This document shows positions 1 through 6,728 of a DNA stretch of 64,000 bases, piece after piece. This stretch comes from Saccharopolyspora thermophila. GTDB lineage: Bacteria > Actinomycetota > Actinomycetes > Mycobacteriales > Pseudonocardiaceae. The notes beneath the pieces were generated by a model. The model made no database searches. It was not told where the DNA came from and saw only the letters and a list, made by a program, of their open reading frames with translations. Position numbers and translations under genes: made by a program. The stretch is taken from contig NZ_BMMT01000004.1 of the NCBI RefSeq assembly GCF_014646075.1, forward strand, positions 80,200 through 144,199, given 5' to 3'. Positions within the stretch are counted from its first letter, which is position 1. Each line of letters starts with the position of its first letter.

Positions 1-6
1 GTGGTG

Positions 7-25
7 CGGGAGCCAGCCGCTCCCG
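7..25. other. Short inverted repeat at window start
   Basis: CGGGAGC and GCTCCCG form a 7-bp stem around a 5-nt loop, just before the ribosome-binding site (AGGGAG, 42-47) of the first complete gene. It could be a weak hairpin in the tail or spacer of a preceding gene, which lies outside the window. No T-tract follows, so it is not a convincing intrinsic terminator. Confidence 0.3.
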
Positions 26-52
26 CCCCACGACCGTGCGAAGGGAGTCGAC

Positions 53-1222
53 GTGTCCGTTGCAGCGGTAGCCGGTCCGGCGTCGCCGTTCGAACTCACC
101 GACGACCAGCGAGCCCTCCAGGAGGCCGCCCGGGAGTTCGCCGCCGAGCAGCTCGCCCCGCACGCCGTCGAGTGGGACCAGACCAAGCACTTCCCGGTCG
201 ACGTGCTGCGCGCCGCGGGCGAGATCGGCATGGGCGGTGTCTACGTGGACGAGTCGGTCGGCGGCAGCGGGCTGAGCCGGTTCGACTCGGTGCTCATCTT
301 CGAGGCGCTGGCCACCGGCGATCCGTCGATCGCCGCCTACATCTCCATCCACAACATGTGCGCGGGCATGATCGACCGGTTCGGCACACCCGAGCAGCGG
401 GCCCGCTGGCTGCCCCGGCTGTGCTCGATGCAGCAGCTGGCCAGCTACTGCCTCACCGAACCCGGGGCAGGATCCGACGCGGCGGCGCTGCAGACCCGCG
501 CGGTCCGCGACGGCGAGGACTACCTGCTGACCGGCGTCAAGCAGTTCATCTCCGGCAGCGGCAGCTCCGGGGTGTACGTGGTGATGGCGCGCACCGGCGA
601 GCCCGGTGCCAAGGGCATCTCCACCTTCGTCGTCGAGGACGGGGTCGAAGGGCTGTCCTTCGGGGCCAACGAGAAGAAGATGGGCTGGAACGCCCAACCC
701 ACCAGGCAGGTGATCTTCGACGGCGTCCGGGTGCCCGCCGACCAGCGGCTCGGCGACGAGGGCATCGGTTTCAAGATCGCCATGGCTGGGCTGGACGGCG
801 GTCGGCTCAGCATCGCGGCCTGCTCGCTCGGCGGCGCCCAGGCCGCGCTCGACAAGAGCCTCGCCTACGTGCGGGAACGCAGCGCGTTCGGGCGCAAGCT
901 CAGCGAGTTCGAGGCGCTGCAGTTCAAGCTCGCCGACATGGCCACCGAACTGGAGGCCGCCCGGCTGCTGCTGTGGCGGGCCGCGTGGGCGCTGGACGTC
1001 GGGGACCCGGGCGCCACCCGGTTGTGCGCGATGGCCAAGCGGCTGGCCACCGACGTGGGGTTCGCGGTCGCCAACGAGGCACTTCAGATCCACGGTGGAT
1101 ACGGCTACCTTGCCGAGTACGGCTTGGAGAAGATCGTCCGCGACCTGCGGGTGCATCAGATCCTGGAAGGTACCAACGAGATCATGCGGCTGATCATCTC
1201 GCGGGGACTGCTGGGGGCCTGA
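53..1222 (+). CDS. Acyl-CoA dehydrogenase, probably isobutyryl-CoA dehydrogenase
   Basis: This 389-residue FAD-dependent acyl-CoA dehydrogenase has the usual family length. The first family signature (YCLTEPGAGSD) lies near residue 130. The C-terminal block reads QIHGGYGY and then LEGTNEIMR, where the glutamate near residue 372 is in the position of the catalytic base of medium-chain-type enzymes. The GTG start follows AGGGAG with good spacing. The next two genes encode 3-hydroxyisobutyryl-CoA hydrolase and 3-hydroxyisobutyrate dehydrogenase, so the likely reaction is isobutyryl-CoA to methacrylyl-CoA in valine breakdown. Substrate is inferred from neighbours; a short-branched-chain or other short acyl-CoA is possible. 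The partner methylmalonate-semialdehyde dehydrogenase may lie just upstream of the window. Confidence 0.9.
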   Translation: MSVAAVAGPASPFELTDDQRALQEAAREFAAEQLAPHAVEWDQTKHFPVDVLRAAGEIGMGGVYVDESVGGSGLSRFDSVLIFEALATGDPSIAAYISIHNMCAGMIDRFGTPEQRARWLPRLCSMQQLASYCLTEPGAGSDAAALQTRAVRDGEDYLLTGVKQFISGSGSSGVYVVMARTGEPGAKGISTFVVEDGVEGLSFGANEKKMGWNAQPTRQVIFDGVRVPADQRLGDEGIGFKIAMAGLDGGRLSIAACSLGGAQAALDKSLAYVRERSAFGRKLSEFEALQFKLADMATELEAARLLLWRAAWALDVGDPGATRLCAMAKRLATDVGFAVANEALQIHGGYGYLAEYGLEKIVRDLRVHQILEGTNEIMRLIISRGLLGA

Positions 1223-1268
1223 GGGCCGCCGCCGGCGGGTGGCAGCGCGAAGACACGGGAGTCGCACC

Positions 1269-2303
1269 ATGACAGAGCCCGAGATCCTGCTGCGCGAGCA
1301 GGGATCGCTCGGACGGATCACGCTCAACCGCCCCAAGGCGCTCAACTCGCTGACGCTGGGGATGGTGCGGGCGATGGCGCAGGCGCTGGAGCAGTGGCGC
1401 ACCGCCGACCACGTCCAGGCGATCCTGATCGACGGGGCGGGGGAGCGGGGGCTGTGCGCGGGCGGTGACGTCCGCGCCCTGCACGACGCGGCCAGGGCCG
1501 GTGACGAGTCGCTGGCCGCGACGTTCTGGACGGAGGAGTACCGGCTCAACTCGGCGCTGGCGAACTACCCGAAGCCCGTCATCGGGATCATGGACGGCAT
1601 CTGCATGGGCGGTGGGGTCGGCATCACCGCGCACGGCTCGCACCGGGTGGTCACCGAGCGCTCCAAGGTCGGCATGCCGGAGGTCGGCATCGGATTCATC
1701 CCCGATGTCGGCGGCACCTACCTGTTGTCCCGCACCCCCGGTGAGCTGGGTACGCACCTGGCGCTCACCGGCACCCCCGTGGGCGGTGCCGACGCCGTGT
1801 ACTGCGGGCTCGCCGACTGTTACGTGCCGAGCGCGAACCTGCCGGAACTCGCCGACGCGCTGAGCTCCGGGGCGGTGGACGAGGTGCTGCGGAAGTTCTC
1901 CGAACCGGCCCCCGAGGCTCCGCTGGCCGCGCAGCGGGGGTGGATCGACGCGGCGTACGCCGCCCACAGCGTCGAGGAGATCCTGCGCCGCCTGCGGGAG
2001 CGCCCGGAGGAGGCCGCCCGGCAGGCCGCCGAGACGATCGGGCACAGGTCGCCCACGTCGTTGAAGGTGACGCTGAAGGCCCTGCGCACCAGCTACGAGT
2101 CGCTGGAGCAGGCCCTGATGCAGGAATACCGGCTGGCCATGGCGTGCGTGCGCATCGGCGACTTCGTCGAGGGCGTGCGGGCGACTCTGGTGGACAAGGA
2201 CCGCAACCCGAGGTGGTCCCCGTCCAAACTGTCTGATGTGGACGATTCTCGGGTGCGGGAGTTCTTCGAACCGAAGCCGGACGAGCCCGTGCTCTTCGGC
2301 TGA
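1269..2303 (+). CDS. 3-hydroxyisobutyryl-CoA hydrolase (enoyl-CoA hydratase superfamily)
   Basis: A 344-residue crotonase-fold protein. It carries the oxyanion-hole segment LCAGGDVRAL, the second loop GICMGGGVGI, and MPEVGIGFIPDVGG, whose glutamate and aspartate are typical of 3-hydroxyisobutyryl-CoA hydrolases rather than plain hydratases; the extended C-terminal half also fits that subfamily. It would release free 3-hydroxyisobutyrate in valine degradation. I chose the ATG at 1269 because the protein then begins MTEPEILLREQGSLGR, as in relatives; the frame is open further upstream. It sits 46 nt after the acyl-CoA dehydrogenase and 44 nt before the dehydrogenase that uses its product, so the three are probably cotranscribed. 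Confidence 0.9.
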   Translation: MTEPEILLREQGSLGRITLNRPKALNSLTLGMVRAMAQALEQWRTADHVQAILIDGAGERGLCAGGDVRALHDAARAGDESLAATFWTEEYRLNSALANYPKPVIGIMDGICMGGGVGITAHGSHRVVTERSKVGMPEVGIGFIPDVGGTYLLSRTPGELGTHLALTGTPVGGADAVYCGLADCYVPSANLPELADALSSGAVDEVLRKFSEPAPEAPLAAQRGWIDAAYAAHSVEEILRRLRERPEEAARQAAETIGHRSPTSLKVTLKALRTSYESLEQALMQEYRLAMACVRIGDFVEGVRATLVDKDRNPRWSPSKLSDVDDSRVREFFEPKPDEPVLFG

Positions 2304-2347
2304 GCGGCCGCGGCCTTGACGAGCACCAGCGCAGGAGGGAAATGACA

Positions 2348-3238
2348 ATGGTTGTCATCGGTTTCATCGGGTTGGGCCACATGGGCGGTCCGATGTCGGC
2401 GAACCTCGTCAAGGCCGGGCACGTGGTGCAGGGCTTCGACCTGGTCCCGGCGGCGCTCGAGGTCGCCGAGCGGCACGGGGTGAACGTCGTGACGTCGGTG
2501 GCCGAGGCGGTGACCGGGGCCGACGCGGTGATCACCATGCTGCCCGGCGGCGAGCAGGTGCTGGGCTGCTACGACGACGTGCTCGCCGCCGCGAAGCCGG
2601 GCACCCTGCTCATCGACTCCTCCACCGTGGACGTGGCGGACGCCCGCCGGGCGCACGAGCGAGCCGCCGAAGCCGGTTTCGACGCCATCGACGCCCCGGT
2701 CTCCGGTGGCACCGCGGGTGCCGAGGCGGGCACCCTCACGTTCATGGTGGGCGGGTCTGCGGAGAACTTCCACCGCGCCGAACCGCTGCTGGAACCGATG
2801 GCGCGCAAGGTGATCCACTGCGGCGGGCCCGGCAACGGGCAGGTCACCAAGATGTGTAACAACCTCATCCTCGGCGCCTCCATGATCGCGGTGAGCGAGG
2901 CGTTCGTGCTGGGCGAGCGGCTGGGGCTGTCGCCGAAGGCGCTCTACGACGTGGCGTCGATCTCCACCGGGCAGTGCTGGGCGCTGACCACCAACTGCCC
3001 GGTGCCGGACCTGGTGGAGACCAGCCGCGCCAACCACGACTACCAGCCCGGGTTCGCCGCCTCCCTGATGCTCAAGGACCTCAAGCTGGCCGCCTCGGCG
3101 GCCGAGCAGAGCGGCACCGACATCGCCATCGGCCGGTTGGCCACCGAGCTGTACCAGCGGTTCACCGACGAGGGCGGTGGCGGCTACGACTTCGCGGCCA
3201 TCATCAAGTCCATCCGCGAGCACTCCGAGCAGCGCTGA
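2348..3238 (+). CDS. mmsB: 3-hydroxyisobutyrate dehydrogenase
   Basis: A 296-residue NAD-dependent beta-hydroxyacid dehydrogenase that oxidises 3-hydroxyisobutyrate to methylmalonate semialdehyde, the third valine-specific step encoded here. The N-terminal Rossmann motif is GFIGLGHMGGPM; the substrate-binding segment DAPVSGGTAGAEAGT lies near residue 120, and GNGQVTKMCNN carries the catalytic lysine. Two in-frame ATGs exist, at 2342 and 2348. The GGAGGG at 2334-2339 is only 2 nt from the first but 8 nt from the second, so I prefer 2348. The last codons and the stop are duplicated just downstream (3242-3264), a local slip that does not change the protein. Confidence 0.93.
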   Translation: MVVIGFIGLGHMGGPMSANLVKAGHVVQGFDLVPAALEVAERHGVNVVTSVAEAVTGADAVITMLPGGEQVLGCYDDVLAAAKPGTLLIDSSTVDVADARRAHERAAEAGFDAIDAPVSGGTAGAEAGTLTFMVGGSAENFHRAEPLLEPMARKVIHCGGPGNGQVTKMCNNLILGASMIAVSEAFVLGERLGLSPKALYDVASISTGQCWALTTNCPVPDLVETSRANHDYQPGFAASLMLKDLKLAASAAEQSGTDIAIGRLATELYQRFTDEGGGGYDFAAIIKSIREHSEQR

Positions 3239-3264
3239 AGTCGAGCACTCCGAGCAGCGCTGAA
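3217..3264 (+). repeat. Tandem duplication of the mmsB 3' end including its stop codon
   Basis: A 23-bp unit that ends GCGCTGAA occurs at 3217-3239 and again, identically, at 3242-3264 (period 25). The first copy is the last codons and TGA of mmsB; the second lies in the spacer. This looks like a recent slippage or short tandem duplication event. Confidence 0.9.
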
Positions 3265-3393
3265 ACCATCGGGCCGATGGCGCGTCTGTCGGCGGGCGTG
3301 ACGACGTTGTCGGCGGGTGGGTGCGTGGGGTGGCCGCCATTGGGGGCGGGGCCGCGGACGGGGGCCGCTGCGGCGCGCGTACCCTGGCGCTTT

Positions 3394-3630
3394 GTGTTGG
3401 AGTGGCTGGTCGAGTGGTACGACGGCGTCGAGTTGTGGCTCGTACAGCTCGCCTATCCGCTGCAGGTGACGCTCGTCCTGGCGGTCCTGCTGCCGGTCTG
3501 CTGGGCCCTGGCCCGGGTGGTCGACCGCGGCATCGACGGCCTCGGCGCGAAACTCACCCGGGTGCACGACGCCGAACCCCCGGTCGGCCGCCAGGACGGC
3601 GAGCGGAGCGAGAAGGGAACACCGGCGTGA
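3394..3630 (+). CDS. Small single-pass membrane protein of unknown function
   Basis: I do not recognise this 78-residue protein. It has one strong hydrophobic stretch (about residues 21-43, rich in Leu, Val and Ala) after an aromatic N-terminus, then a basic/acidic tail, which suggests one membrane helix. The GTG start is 8 nt after a TACCCT (3380-3385) that fits an actinobacterial -10 box, so the message may be leaderless. Its stop codon overlaps the start of the ribonuclease gene (GTGA at 3627-3630), so it is probably translationally coupled to it and may belong to the ribonuclease-barstar unit. Confidence 0.6.
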   Translation: MLEWLVEWYDGVELWLVQLAYPLQVTLVLAVLLPVCWALARVVDRGIDGLGAKLTRVHDAEPPVGRQDGERSEKGTPA

Positions 3631-4037
3631 CCTCGCGCAAGCGCATCTCGGTGGCCCTGGTCGGCCTCATCGCCCTCGTCGTCATCGGCTGGTTCGTCCG
3701 CGACCACACGGGGCTCGGTACGCAGCGCGCCGTGCCGGGAGCGGAGTCCGGGCTGCCGGTGCGGGAGATGTCCGAGCTGCCGCCCGAGGTCGGCCGGACC
3801 TGGCAGCTGATCCTCCGCGGCGGGCCGTTCCCCTACCCGGGCAAGGACGGTTCGGTGTTCGGCAACCGGGAGGGCGTGCTGCCGCAGGAGCCCACCGGGT
3901 ACTACCACGAGTACACCGTCCCGACCCCGGGCTCCCCCGACCGCGGCGCCCGGCGGCTGGTCACCGGCGAGCGCGCGGAGCTTTACTACAGCAGCGACCA
4001 TTACGGATCATTTGTGGTAGTCGACCCCGCAGGTTGA
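3627..4037 (+). CDS. Guanyl-specific ribonuclease (RNase Sa/N1/T1 family), membrane-anchored or secreted
   Basis: A 136-residue protein with a basic N-terminus and one hydrophobic segment (about residues 7-24; signal peptide or anchor), followed by a ribonuclease domain closely resembling RNase Sa of Streptomyces. Visible landmarks are GGPFPYPGKDGSVF, then GYYHEYTVPTPG with the catalytic glutamate, RGARR with the catalytic arginines, and SSDHYGSF with the catalytic histidine, so the active site looks intact. The disulfide cysteines of RNase Sa are missing. It overlaps the small membrane gene upstream by 4 nt and is followed by a barstar gene, giving an RNase plus inhibitor pair. It should cleave single-stranded RNA after G outside the cytoplasm. 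Confidence 0.88.
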   Translation: MTSRKRISVALVGLIALVVIGWFVRDHTGLGTQRAVPGAESGLPVREMSELPPEVGRTWQLILRGGPFPYPGKDGSVFGNREGVLPQEPTGYYHEYTVPTPGSPDRGARRLVTGERAELYYSSDHYGSFVVVDPAG

Positions 4038-4087
4038 GTGCGATGTTTGCGACGAAGTGGGCCAGCAGGCTGCGGAAGGAGCCGACG

Positions 4088-4456
4088 GTGAGCGAGCTGG
4101 AGCAGCCGTCCGCCGACATCACGGCGCGCGAGGCCGTGCAGCAGGCCGAGCAGCGCGGCGCGACCGCGCACGTGCTGGACGGTGCCGAGCTGGTGAGCAA
4201 GCGGACCACGCTGGACGGCATCGCGGCGGTGCTGAACTTCCCGGAGTGGGCGGGCCGCAACCTCGACGCCCTCTACGACTGCCTGACCGACCTGTCCTGG
4301 CTGCCCGAGGGCGAGCACGTGCTGGTCTGGTCAGGATTCCAGGCCCTCGCCGAGCACGACCCGAAGGCGTTCAGCGGCATCAGCGCGGTCCTGCGCGACG
4401 CGGCCGAACACCCCTTCTGCGGCCGGGAGTTCACCGCGGTCCTCACCCGCTCCTGA
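4088..4456 (+). CDS. Barstar family ribonuclease inhibitor
   Basis: A 122-residue barstar-like protein with the family hallmark NFPEWAGRNLDALYDCLTDL (about residues 56-75) and a following tryptophan-rich strand (SWLPEGEHVLVW). Barstars bind and block barnase/RNase Sa-type enzymes in the cytoplasm; the ribonuclease gene lies immediately upstream, so this is its probable immunity protein. I chose the GTG at 4088 because AAGGAG at 4076-4081 is 6 nt away; the frame is open further upstream (ATG at 4043) but without a comparable ribosome-binding site. The last 17 bases of the gene are part of a downstream segmental duplication. Confidence 0.88.
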   Translation: MSELEQPSADITAREAVQQAEQRGATAHVLDGAELVSKRTTLDGIAAVLNFPEWAGRNLDALYDCLTDLSWLPEGEHVLVWSGFQALAEHDPKAFSGISAVLRDAAEHPFCGREFTAVLTRS

Positions 4457-4639
4457 TCGCCCGATAGTGAACGCGGGCGGCTCGTAATACTGGCTCCCGT
4501 GCAGAACTGGAGGCAGTATGGCTGTCGTGAACATGGGGGCGGACGAGCAGTACGTACCGATGACCGTCGACGACCTGGAGCGGCTACCCGACGACGGCCG
4601 CCGCTACGAGCTGGTCGACGGGAGGCTTGACGTGTCTCC
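4440..4639 (+). repeat. 200-bp perfect direct repeat, copy 1
   Basis: Bases 4440-4639 are identical to 5194-5393 (offset 754). The repeat covers the 3' tip of the barstar gene, the promoter region (TAATAC at 4485-4490), the ribosome-binding site and the first 40 codons of the Uma2-family gene. It is the conserved head of a tandem duplicated segment; see the finding on the duplication. Confidence 0.95.
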
Positions 4640-5123
4640 CGCTCCGGTGAGCATTCACTCCCTCGCCGAGACTCGGCTGAGCCAGCACCTCGGGACTGTC
4701 GCACCCGACGAGTACGTGGTGCTCCAGGGCGCGGGGGTCGTGTTCAACCCTGATCGGACGCATTACCGCATCCCGGATCTCCTCGTCATCAAGGCGGAGG
4801 ACTTCGACGATCCGTACCTGGTGAAGCCGCCAGTCCTGGCCGTCGAGGTCGTTTCACGCAGCAGCGTTTTCCGCGACTACAACACCAAGAGCCAGGAGTA
4901 CGCCAGGTTCGGCATCCAGGCGTACTGGATCGTCAACCCGACGATGGATGAACTGCAGATTAACGAGTTGCGCCTCACCGACGGCGAGTACCGCGAGGTG
5001 CAGCAGGTAGGTGGCGAGAACGTCTTCCGGACGGACTTCCCCTTCCCCGTCGACATCGTGCCTCGTTGGCTCACGGTTCCGACCGGTGCGTGGCGCAGGC
5101 ACATCGGCGGGCAGGACAGCTGA
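4518..5123 (+). CDS. Uma2 family (PD-(D/E)XK-like) protein, copy A
   Basis: A 201-residue member of the Uma2/DUF820 family, which adopts a restriction-endonuclease-like fold. The pattern is RRYELVDGRL near residue 32, then IPDLLVIKAEDF (Asp), VLAVEVVS (Glu) and YNTKSQEYARFGIQAYWIV (Lys), consistent with a PD-(D/E)XK metal site. The family is often present in many copies in actinomycetes and cyanobacteria; its substrate is not established. The ATG at 4518 has GGAGG 7-11 nt upstream and a TAATAC -10-like box at 4485. The first 40 residues are identical to the next gene while the rest has diverged clearly, a mosaic pattern. Confidence 0.85.
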   Translation: MAVVNMGADEQYVPMTVDDLERLPDDGRRYELVDGRLDVSPAPVSIHSLAETRLSQHLGTVAPDEYVVLQGAGVVFNPDRTHYRIPDLLVIKAEDFDDPYLVKPPVLAVEVVSRSSVFRDYNTKSQEYARFGIQAYWIVNPTMDELQINELRLTDGEYREVQQVGGENVFRTDFPFPVDIVPRWLTVPTGAWRRHIGGQDS

Positions 5124-5128
5124 GCCCT

Positions 5129-5192
5129 ACCGCAGGTTTTCCGGGACGCAGGACGGTGTGCGCTTCTCCGCGGGACGCGTGCATGCCTTCCT
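5129..5192 (-). pseudogene. Duplicated scrap of the 3' end of the enoyl-CoA hydratase gene
   Basis: Bases 5129-5192 closely match 5892-5954, the last codons of the enoyl-CoA hydratase gene on the minus strand (CCGCAGGTTTTCCGG... and GCATGCCTTCCT are shared). It is not part of any gene here and marks the distal end of duplication unit 1, right before unit 2 begins at 5194. Confidence 0.85.
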
Positions 5193-5193
5193 C

Positions 5194-5393
5194 TCCTCAC
5201 CCGCTCCTGATCGCCCGATAGTGAACGCGGGCGGCTCGTAATACTGGCTCCCGTGCAGAACTGGAGGCAGTATGGCTGTCGTGAACATGGGGGCGGACGA
5301 GCAGTACGTACCGATGACCGTCGACGACCTGGAGCGGCTACCCGACGACGGCCGCCGCTACGAGCTGGTCGACGGGAGGCTTGACGTGTCTCC
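5194..5393 (+). repeat. 200-bp perfect direct repeat, copy 2
   Basis: Identical to 4440-4639. Its first bases derive from the barstar gene tail (now non-coding here), followed by the promoter (TAATAC at 5239-5244), ribosome-binding site and the first codons of the second Uma2 gene. The junction at about 5190-5194 joins hydratase-derived to barstar-derived sequence and is therefore the duplication breakpoint. Confidence 0.95.
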
Positions 5394-5877
5394 GTCGCCA
5401 GTGAGCCTGCATTCCCTCATCGAGGCCAAACTCTGCGGTTTCTTCAACTACGTCGTGGCGCCGAAGGGGTACCTCGCATTGCAGGGCGCGGGTATCAACT
5501 TCAATGCCGACCGGACTCATCACCGGATTCCGGACGTCGTTGTCATCAAGGCGGAAGAGTTCGTTCGACCGTATCTCGTGCGACCCCCCTTGCTGGTGAT
5601 CGAGGTCGTCTCGGAGACCAGTGTTTTTCGGGACTACCACACCAAGCCGCGTGAGTACGCCGAATTCGGTATTCCTGCCTACTGGATCGTCAACCCGACG
5701 ATGGCGGAACCCAGGATCGTCGAGCTCCGGCTGGACGACGGCGAGTACCGCGAGGTTCAACAGGCAACTGGCAAGGACCTCTTCACGACCACCTTCCCGT
5801 TCCCAGTCACGATCATTCCTGATCGCCTGCTGCACGCGGACGGACTGTGGAACCTCAGTGGCGAGGAGGACGACTGA
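5272..5877 (+). CDS. Uma2 family (PD-(D/E)XK-like) protein, copy B
   Basis: Second 201-residue Uma2-family protein, paralogous to the preceding gene, with the same length, the same upstream region and the same first 40 residues. The catalytic-type residues recur: IPDVVVIKAEEF, LLVIEVVS and YHTKPREYAEFGIPAYWIV. Downstream of residue 41 the two proteins differ at many positions, yet a few nucleotide blocks (the codons for YWIVNPTM and DGEYREVQ) remain nearly identical. It is transcribed towards the convergent enoyl-CoA hydratase gene, 12 nt apart. Function beyond a nuclease-like fold is unknown. Confidence 0.85.
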   Translation: MAVVNMGADEQYVPMTVDDLERLPDDGRRYELVDGRLDVSPSPVSLHSLIEAKLCGFFNYVVAPKGYLALQGAGINFNADRTHHRIPDVVVIKAEEFVRPYLVRPPLLVIEVVSETSVFRDYHTKPREYAEFGIPAYWIVNPTMAEPRIVELRLDDGEYREVQQATGKDLFTTTFPFPVTIIPDRLLHADGLWNLSGEEDD

Positions 5878-5889
5878 CCGGTCGTCCGG

Positions 5890-6666
5890 TCACCGCAGGT
5901 TTTCCGGAACCCAGGACGGTGTGCGCTTCTCCGCGAACGCGCGCATGCCTTCCTGGCCCTCCTCGCCCGCGAAGAACTCCGCCGAGAGTTCGAGCATCTG
6001 AGCGAACGCTTCGGACATCTTCGCCGGGCGCTGGGCGGTGAGCATTTCCTTGGTCGCGGCCAGGGCCCTCGGGCCGCCGAGGGCGAGCATGTCGGCGTAG
6101 CGCTGGACCTCGGCGTCCAGCCGGTCCGCCGCGACCGCGGCGTTGAGCAGGCCGATCTCGGTGGCGCGGTGGGCGTCGAAGGTCTCGCCGGTGAGGAACA
6201 GCTCGTGCGCCTGGCGGGCGTTGAGCCGGGGCAGCACGGTCACCGAGATCACCGCGGGCACGACGCCGATGCGCACCTCGGAGAAGGCGAACGTGGCGGT
6301 GTCGACCGCGACGGCGATGTCGCAGGCCGCGACGATGCCGACGCCGCCGGCGCGGGCCGGTCCGGCGAGCTTGGCGACCACCGGCTTCGGGCTGGTCCAC
6401 AGCTGTTCCAGGATCGCCGGGAACTCCTGGACGCCCTGGTTCTGGGCGTCGGCGGAGCGAGACTCCTTGAGGTCCATCCCGGCGCAGAACACCGGCCCGG
6501 TGTGGTCCAGGACGATCACGCGCACCGCGTCGTCGGCGATGGCCGCCGACAGGTGCTCCCGTAGTTCCCGGCGCAGCTGCGCGGAAAGCGCGTTGCGGTT
6601 GTGCGGGGAGTCCAGCGTGATGGTGGCGATGCCGTTGTTCACTGCGCAGTGCACAAGTTCGTCCAT
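5890..6666 (-). CDS. Enoyl-CoA hydratase/isomerase family protein
   Basis: A 258-residue crotonase-fold protein, normal length for monofunctional family members. The oxyanion-hole motif is FCAGMDLKES near residue 67 and the second glycine loop is PARAGGVGIVAACDIAVA. The segment that holds the second catalytic acid in classical hydratases reads IGVVPAVISV, without the usual glutamate/aspartate pair, so the exact reaction (hydratase, isomerase or hydrolase) cannot be assigned. The ATG at 6666 gives MDELVHCAVNNGIATI. It is separate from the valine genes and convergent with the Uma2 genes; its 3' end was copied in the segmental duplication. Confidence 0.85.
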   Translation of the reverse strand: MDELVHCAVNNGIATITLDSPHNRNALSAQLRRELREHLSAAIADDAVRVIVLDHTGPVFCAGMDLKESRSADAQNQGVQEFPAILEQLWTSPKPVVAKLAGPARAGGVGIVAACDIAVAVDTATFAFSEVRIGVVPAVISVTVLPRLNARQAHELFLTGETFDAHRATEIGLLNAAVAADRLDAEVQRYADMLALGGPRALAATKEMLTAQRPAKMSEAFAQMLELSAEFFAGEEGQEGMRAFAEKRTPSWVPENLR

Positions 6667-6728
6667 GACAGGCACGTTAACCGCCGTTGACTGACAGCGG
6701 CCAGTGAGCCACGTCGCACTTCGCACGC

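Noticed and set aside
1-1272. Frame of 423 codons starting at base 1
   Set aside because: It lies in another frame over the acyl-CoA dehydrogenase gene and shows no protein-like sequence.
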